A stretch of 17,269 nt of DNA from Thermoplasmatales archaeon (lineage in GTDB: Archaea; Thermoplasmatota; JASEFT01; JAUWIS01). A program made the translations under genes and the position numbers. The stretch's first letter is position 1; every line of letters starts with the position of its first letter. Below the pieces are notes generated by a model that worked only from the letters and a program-made list of their open reading frames with translations, had not been told where the DNA came from and did no database searches. The stretch spans positions 1 through 17,269 of the forward strand of contig JASEEW010000013.1 in assembly GCA_030019485.1 (NCBI GenBank). Reading direction: 5' to 3'. This document shows positions 14,508 to 17,269 of this stretch, piece by piece.

Positions 14508-15389
14508 TCACCACACCTTTTTCTTAATCTCTTTCAGGGTTCTTGCTATCTTACCCTCCATTCTCGGCTTTGCCTCTGGGATTTCTATTTTCTTTGGCTC
14601 CCTGATTTTTTTCTTTTTCCCTGCAAGCTCAGAGTACAAATTAATAAGTTCATCCTTGGTCGGCGCAGAATAAAAACGCCCACCTGTTATGCCTGCAATC
14701 TCAGTTAGTATTTTTTCATCATAATGCGTCTTTGTTCCTATAAGAACAGGGTAAACAGCTACAGAGTTTTCCTTCAATTTCAGGGCTTCCACAGCAGGGT
14801 TCTCCCCCATGTTGTCAGCACCGTCTGTCAGCATTATGAGTATTTTTGGGTTTTCAGGCGTTCCCTGGTTTTTAAATATTTCCACAGCGGTGTTAAGCGC
14901 TGAGGATATTGAGGTTCTGCCCGCAGGCTTTGTGTCCTGAAGCTCTGATGATGCCTTTGCCAGAAGCTCATCATTAACATTTGTAAGTGGCAGTTTCTCA
15001 AAGCAGGTGCTTCCAAATGTGACAAGACCGACCCTGTCCTTTGTGTCTGTTTTCTGGTTAAGGAAAAACATTACAGCATTTTTTGCAGCCCCCAACCTGT
15101 TTGGCTGGTAGTCATCCTTAGACATGGAATAGGAGGTGTCCACTGCCAGGAGGATGTCTGATTTCATGGGCTTTGGCATTATCTCAATTTCCGTACCATC
15201 ACCTATCTTCACATAACCCTCAGGCTCTACAACAGCCAGCTCCAGACTGACCCCTGACACGCTCACCCTGCTGCCTTTTCTCAGTGTTTTACCCTTTAAT
15301 GAGCCCACCACTGCATTTGACACATTCACCAGCGCTTTCGGAGTAATGTTTGACGGCGCATGAAACACAATCCTTGATGCCTCATTCAT
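14508..15389 (-). CDS. Von Willebrand factor A protein with Cdc48-N-like N-terminal domain
   Basis: Residues about 77-255 form a VWA domain with a complete MIDAS: DTSYS (D84, S86, S88), T159 in AGRTS, and TDGAD (D189). It should bind a divalent cation and a protein partner. Residues about 28-74 (SLKGKTLRKGSRVSVSG, then VVEPEGYVKIGDGTEIEI) resemble the second half of the Cdc48/Ufd1 N-domain. The C-terminal 38 residues are basic (GKKKKIREPKKIEIPEAKPR). No signal peptide is seen, so it is probably cytoplasmic. The ATG at 15389 lies about 25 nt after a TATA box. It forms an operon with the downstream four-TM gene. The process it serves is unknown. Confidence 0.82.
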   Translation of the reverse strand: MNEASRIVFHAPSNITPKALVNVSNAVVGSLKGKTLRKGSRVSVSGVSLELAVVEPEGYVKIGDGTEIEIMPKPMKSDILLAVDTSYSMSKDDYQPNRLGAAKNAVMFFLNQKTDTKDRVGLVTFGSTCFEKLPLTNVNDELLAKASSELQDTKPAGRTSISSALNTAVEIFKNQGTPENPKILIMLTDGADNMGENPAVEALKLKENSVAVYPVLIGTKTHYDEKILTEIAGITGGRFYSAPTKDELINLYSELAGKKKKIREPKKIEIPEAKPRMEGKIARTLKEIKKKVW

Positions 15390-15409
15390 AAAAATGATAA
15401 GGTTTTATG

Positions 15410-15416
15410 CATATAT
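15410..15416 (-). promoter_or_regulatory. TATA box of the VWA operon
   Basis: The palindromic ATATAT at 15411-15416 is centred 25 nt upstream of the ATG at 15389, predicting a leaderless transcript. Confidence 0.55.
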
Positions 15417-15424
15417 GAATTTTC

Positions 15425-15928
15425 TTATGATAAATCCGCTTGGGCAATCAAAGCACCATCTGGTTTGTATCTAAGGGCAAAGGAATAAGTTGAAAGGAGG
15501 GTCCTGTCCTTGTCGGTAGATACCTCTATGGTTATATGGATAACATCATAGGATGACACCATGTTGTTGTCATCATTTGTCCAGTTCACATTACCATTCC
15601 TATTTCCGTTAACATTTACTGTTATGCTCTTTTTCTGGCCAGGGCTTTCCGGAAAATCAAAACGTCCCTTTGAAACACCATTCCCATCATAAAAATAGCA
15701 TACAATATCTTTAGGGTCTGTTCTCGGTCTGAATGCTGTTAATGTGATTGTGTAATTCACAAGTGTACTATTCCCTGTTTTCTCCACGGCAAGGGTTCCG
15801 ACAGGCGCGGAGCCGCTCTGGAGAACAATGCCGCTCACCCATAGAAACATCACGGATGCCAGCACAATGGTAATAGCTAATAATAAAACTACGCCTATGA
15901 TTGGTGAAACTGCTTCCTTGTTCTTCAT
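15425..15928 (-). CDS. Archaeal type IV pilin-like protein
   Basis: This 167-residue protein starts MKNKEAVSPIIGVVLLLAIT, the hallmark of archaeal class III signal peptides. A short basic leader is followed by AVSPIIG and a hydrophobic helix to about residue 36. The prepilin peptidase (PibD/EppA type) would cut before or near the VSPIIG segment, and the helix would pack in the pilus core. The rest is a beta-rich, Asn/Thr-rich globular domain with several N-glycosylation sequons (NST, NYT, NWT), typical of DUF1628-like pilins in surface adhesion. No assembly ATPase or membrane platform gene lies in the window. The ATG is 27 nt downstream of a TATA box. Confidence 0.88.
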   Translation of the reverse strand: MKNKEAVSPIIGVVLLLAITIVLASVMFLWVSGIVLQSGSAPVGTLAVEKTGNSTLVNYTITLTAFRPRTDPKDIVCYFYDGNGVSKGRFDFPESPGQKKSITVNVNGNRNGNVNWTNDDNNMVSSYDVIHITIEVSTDKDRTLLSTYSFALRYKPDGALIAQADLS

Positions 15929-15950
15929 TAATGAAATTATGGTTTTGTTC

Positions 15951-15960
15951 GTTAATATAG
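15951..15960 (-). promoter_or_regulatory. TATA box of the pilin gene
   Basis: CTATATTAAC on the minus strand is centred at about 15955, 27 nt ahead of the ATG at 15928, predicting a leaderless transcript. The divergent acylphosphatase promoter is only about 55 bp away. Confidence 0.6.
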
Positions 15961-16008
15961 GTTTCGGCTATATCATAATTCTCATCTCGGCATGGGGAGA
16001 GTAAAATG

Positions 16009-16016
16009 TTAAATAC
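16009..16016 (+). promoter_or_regulatory. TATA box of the acylphosphatase gene
   Basis: TTAAATAC is centred at 16012-16013, about 26 nt before the ATG at 16038, again predicting a leaderless transcript. No Shine-Dalgarno sequence is visible. Confidence 0.55.
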
Positions 16017-16037
16017 TATCAGGTTTATCATTATCTG

Positions 16038-16565
16038 ATGATTAGAGCAACAATCACTATAACAGGGGATGTTCAAGAGGCGGGTTACAGGGCAATTGTT
16101 AGGGATACTGCAAGGAAACTTGGTTTGGTTGGTTTTGCAGAAAACATGCCTGATGGAACAGTAAATGTTATTTGTGAAGGTGAGAAAAAGGAGATAGAAA
16201 CATTGGTCGGGTCGATAAAAATAAAAACTGAGACTATAAATGTGGAAAAGATTGATGTTAGGTTTGAGGATGCAACTGGTGAGTTTAAAGATAATGGGTT
16301 TGTTGTAAAGGTTGGTGATTTAGGGGATGAGTTGTTTCAGGGATATGCAACATCCCTTAAATATTTCAAGATAGGATGGGGAAAACAGGATGAAACAATT
16401 GCCGCAATAAAAGGTCTGGACAAAAAGCAGGATAAAACAATAGAGGTTATAGGTACAAGATTTGATACAATGGACTCAAAATATGGCGATATCTCAGAAA
16501 CGATGAAGGAAATGAAAAACCTGTTTGAAAAACTGGTTGATCATATTATTAAGAAAGAAAAATGA
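16038..16565 (+). CDS. Acylphosphatase domain with long helical C-terminal extension
   Basis: Residues 1 to about 92 form an acylphosphatase domain: TGDVQEAGYR with catalytic Arg18, and FAENMPDGTVNVICEG with catalytic Asn36, spaced 18 residues apart as in characterised enzymes. The loop reads DVQEAGYR instead of the common RVQGVGFR, so the phosphate-binding loop is altered. Stand-alone acylphosphatases end near residue 90-100. Here about 80 more residues follow (from LGDELFQGYATSLKYFKIGW onward) with a Lys/Asp/Glu-rich, heptad-like pattern (IAAIKGLDKKQDKTIEVIGT), a likely coiled coil. It hydrolyses acyl phosphates if active; the tail suggests oligomerisation or a partner. A T-run terminator lies just downstream. 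Confidence 0.85.
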   Translation: MIRATITITGDVQEAGYRAIVRDTARKLGLVGFAENMPDGTVNVICEGEKKEIETLVGSIKIKTETINVEKIDVRFEDATGEFKDNGFVVKVGDLGDELFQGYATSLKYFKIGWGKQDETIAAIKGLDKKQDKTIEVIGTRFDTMDSKYGDISETMKEMKNLFEKLVDHIIKKEK

Positions 16566-16581
16566 AGTAAGAGAACGCAAC

Positions 16582-16588
16582 TTTTTTT
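16582..16588 (+). terminator. T-run terminator after the acylphosphatase gene
   Basis: Seven consecutive T residues lie 17 nt after the stop codon. Archaeal RNA polymerase terminates on such runs without a hairpin. Confidence 0.5.
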
Positions 16589-16605
16589 ATAAACTCAACT
16601 GTCAG

Positions 16606-16735
16606 TAAACTCCGCAACCGAAAGTTTTTCGGTAGAGATATTACGGAATTTTCCATGAAAATTCCTAATATGCTAGGAAAAGTGCTTCGCACTTTTCCGT
16701 CGCATTTCACGTGGAAATCTGTGTTGCGGAGTTTA
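16606..16735. mobile_element. 130-bp MITE-like inverted-repeat element with four internal hairpins
   Basis: Perfect 13-bp terminal inverted repeats, TAAACTCCGCAAC (16606-16618) and GTTGCGGAGTTTA (16723-16735), bound a non-coding 130-bp element. Inside are four consecutive hairpins: ACCGAAA/TTTCGGT (16617-16633), GGAATTTTC/GAAAATTCC (16645-16665, loop CAT), GGAAAAGTGC/GCACTTTTCC (16676-16698, loop TTC) and ATTTC/GAAAT (16704-16718). Both ends begin and end with TA, compatible with insertion at TA, but no longer target duplication is visible. It could be a non-autonomous transposon (MITE) or a structured RNA or DNA element. Confidence 0.65.
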
Positions 16736-16788
16736 AGTATAATCATCAAAAAGTATAATCATCATTATACTTATTATGATTATAGTAA
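16735..16788. repeat. AT-rich direct and inverted repeats beside the hairpin element
   Basis: AAGTATAATCATCA occurs at 16735-16748 and 16751-16764. The second copy is followed at once by its partial inverse ATTATACTT (16764-16772), forming a 9-bp stem with a 4-base loop. TGATTATAG at about 16777 is a further inverted partial copy. The first copy overlaps the end of the 130-bp element by one base, so the element may have inserted next to or within this repeat. The stretch is very AT-rich and non-coding. Confidence 0.6.
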
Positions 16789-16870
16789 TATTTCAGGCGT
16801 TTTTTAGGGTTTTTTCACTATAAAATAAAGCTGTTTCTGATAGGTAAAGACTCCCTAACCGCTCTTTCAT

Positions 16871-16925
16871 CACCTCGTTATCTCCTCGTTGTCTCCTCGT
16901 TACCACCTCGTTACCACCTCGTATC
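16871..16925. repeat. Five tandem 11-bp repeats
   Basis: Five directly adjacent 11-mers with consensus CWCCTCGTTAC: CACCTCGTTAT, CTCCTCGTTGT, CTCCTCGTTAC, CACCTCGTTAC, CACCTCGTATC. CCTCGT is invariant. The 11-bp period is not a coding period and is close to one DNA helical turn, so a bound protein would meet each copy on the same face. Read on the other strand each unit contains GAGGTG or GAGGAG, like Shine-Dalgarno cores, and the last is followed by ATG at 16870. Confidence 0.75.
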
Positions 16926-17168
16926 TACTCAAGGATTAGCCTAATATTAAGATTAAGCTGCCCAAAAGCTGCTCCAAAGCCAATATTAGAGCCTAAAAGG
17001 GGCTCTATTTACCCTTGGATTTGAACTGGACAAAAAAAGCGGATTTTGAGGTGTGGGGCGAACTTGTATAAACTATCGTACAGGTAGAGAATCCATAATA
17101 CACCATCCTGTTTTATAATCTTGTTCTCTTTCCAAAATTAATAAGAAGAAAAGAAAGGGATTAGAATA
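16926..17168. other. Intergenic stretch without a supported gene
   Basis: No frame here has convincing coding features on either strand. It holds the palindrome TAATATTA near 16943 and a hairpin TAGAGCC/GGCTCTA (16987-16993 with 17001-17007) with a 7-base loop, followed by TTTACCC. The sequence GGATTTGAACTGG near 17026 resembles a tRNA T-arm read backwards but has no matching stem. Confidence 0.5.
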
Positions 17169-17269
17169 GTGCCGCGTCAAGGCTTATATCTCCGGATACA
17201 TACCGGAGTTTGAGATGATAACCAGGCCCAACCGCTACTGGATCTATGTCGAAGAAATCATTAGTTGTA
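17169..17269 (+). CDS. Possible gene start cut by the right edge (uncertain)
   Basis: From 17179 to the end one frame reads KAYISGYIPEFEMITRPNRY and then WIYVEEIISC without a stop, which looks protein-like. A GTG at 17169 would give a natural MPR start but is one base out of frame with it: dropping the C at 17178 gives MPRKAYISGY. The only in-frame ATG is at 17215. An AT-rich AAATTAATA near 17135-17143 is about 28 nt before the GTG, within the usual range for this window. I recognise no family. Confidence 0.3.

Noticed and set aside
16805..16882. 25-codon minus-strand gene after the 11-bp array
   Set aside because: It has a good Shine-Dalgarno match but is very short and has no recognisable family; noted only in the array finding.
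16871..16925. CRISPR array
   Set aside because: The repeats are 11 bp and directly adjacent without spacers, and no cas genes are in the window.
17010..17040. tRNA T-arm-like sequence (GTTCAAATCC on the minus strand)
   Set aside because: The flanking bases do not form the 5-bp T stem, and no acceptor or anticodon arm is present.

Overview
This window is archaeal, most likely from an uncultured euryarchaeal-type lineage. It carries archaeal RNA polymerase subunit Rpo7, Spt4, ribosomal proteins eS24 and eS31, an archaeal RPA with its RPA-associated partner, a GTP-dependent dephospho-CoA kinase-family gene and an archaeal type IV pilin. Several genes have a TATA box centred about 25-27 nt upstream of the start codon, which predicts leaderless mRNAs. 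I cannot name the species.

Left flank (1-3.7 kb, minus strand). The window opens inside an insertion sequence: the first 82 codons of its transposase are visible and run off the left edge. The IS has cut off the 3' part of a secreted parallel beta-helix (NosD-like) protein gene. Next comes a two-gene AbiE-type toxin-antitoxin pair, a winged-helix antitoxin/regulator and an AbiEii nucleotidyltransferase. This flank is accessory DNA.

Core (3.8-10.2 kb, plus strand). A membrane pyrophosphatase, whose residues suggest K+ dependence and possibly Na+ pumping, precedes a tight informational operon: rpo7, spt4, dephospho-CoA kinase, rps24e, rps27ae, RPA and an RPA-associated OB-fold protein. Several junctions are ATGA or 1-nt junctions. 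It links transcription, translation, CoA synthesis and single-stranded DNA protection.

Middle (10.2-14.0 kb). A frame-broken small membrane ORF is followed on the minus strand by an MntA/HepT type VII toxin-antitoxin pair. The HepT frame is broken by one missing A near its N-terminus while MntA is intact. Then come metG on the plus strand, with its C-terminal tRNA-binding domain, and an overlapping PHP-family phosphoesterase gene.

Right part (14.0-17.3 kb). On the minus strand are a four-TM protein with 12-residue Pro/Glu repeats, a von Willebrand A protein with a Cdc48-N-like N-terminal domain, and a type IV pilin. The pilin gene is divergent from an acylphosphatase fused to a helical tail. 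The last 700 bases hold no secure gene but are rich in structure: a 130-bp inverted-repeat element containing four internal hairpins, AT-rich direct and inverted repeats, a five-copy 11-bp tandem array, and a possible gene start cut by the window edge.

The less ordinary signals are the one-base break in hepT, the hairpin-packed element, the 11-bp array and the Cdc48-like/VWA fusion. I found no clear evidence of a wholly new multi-gene system.
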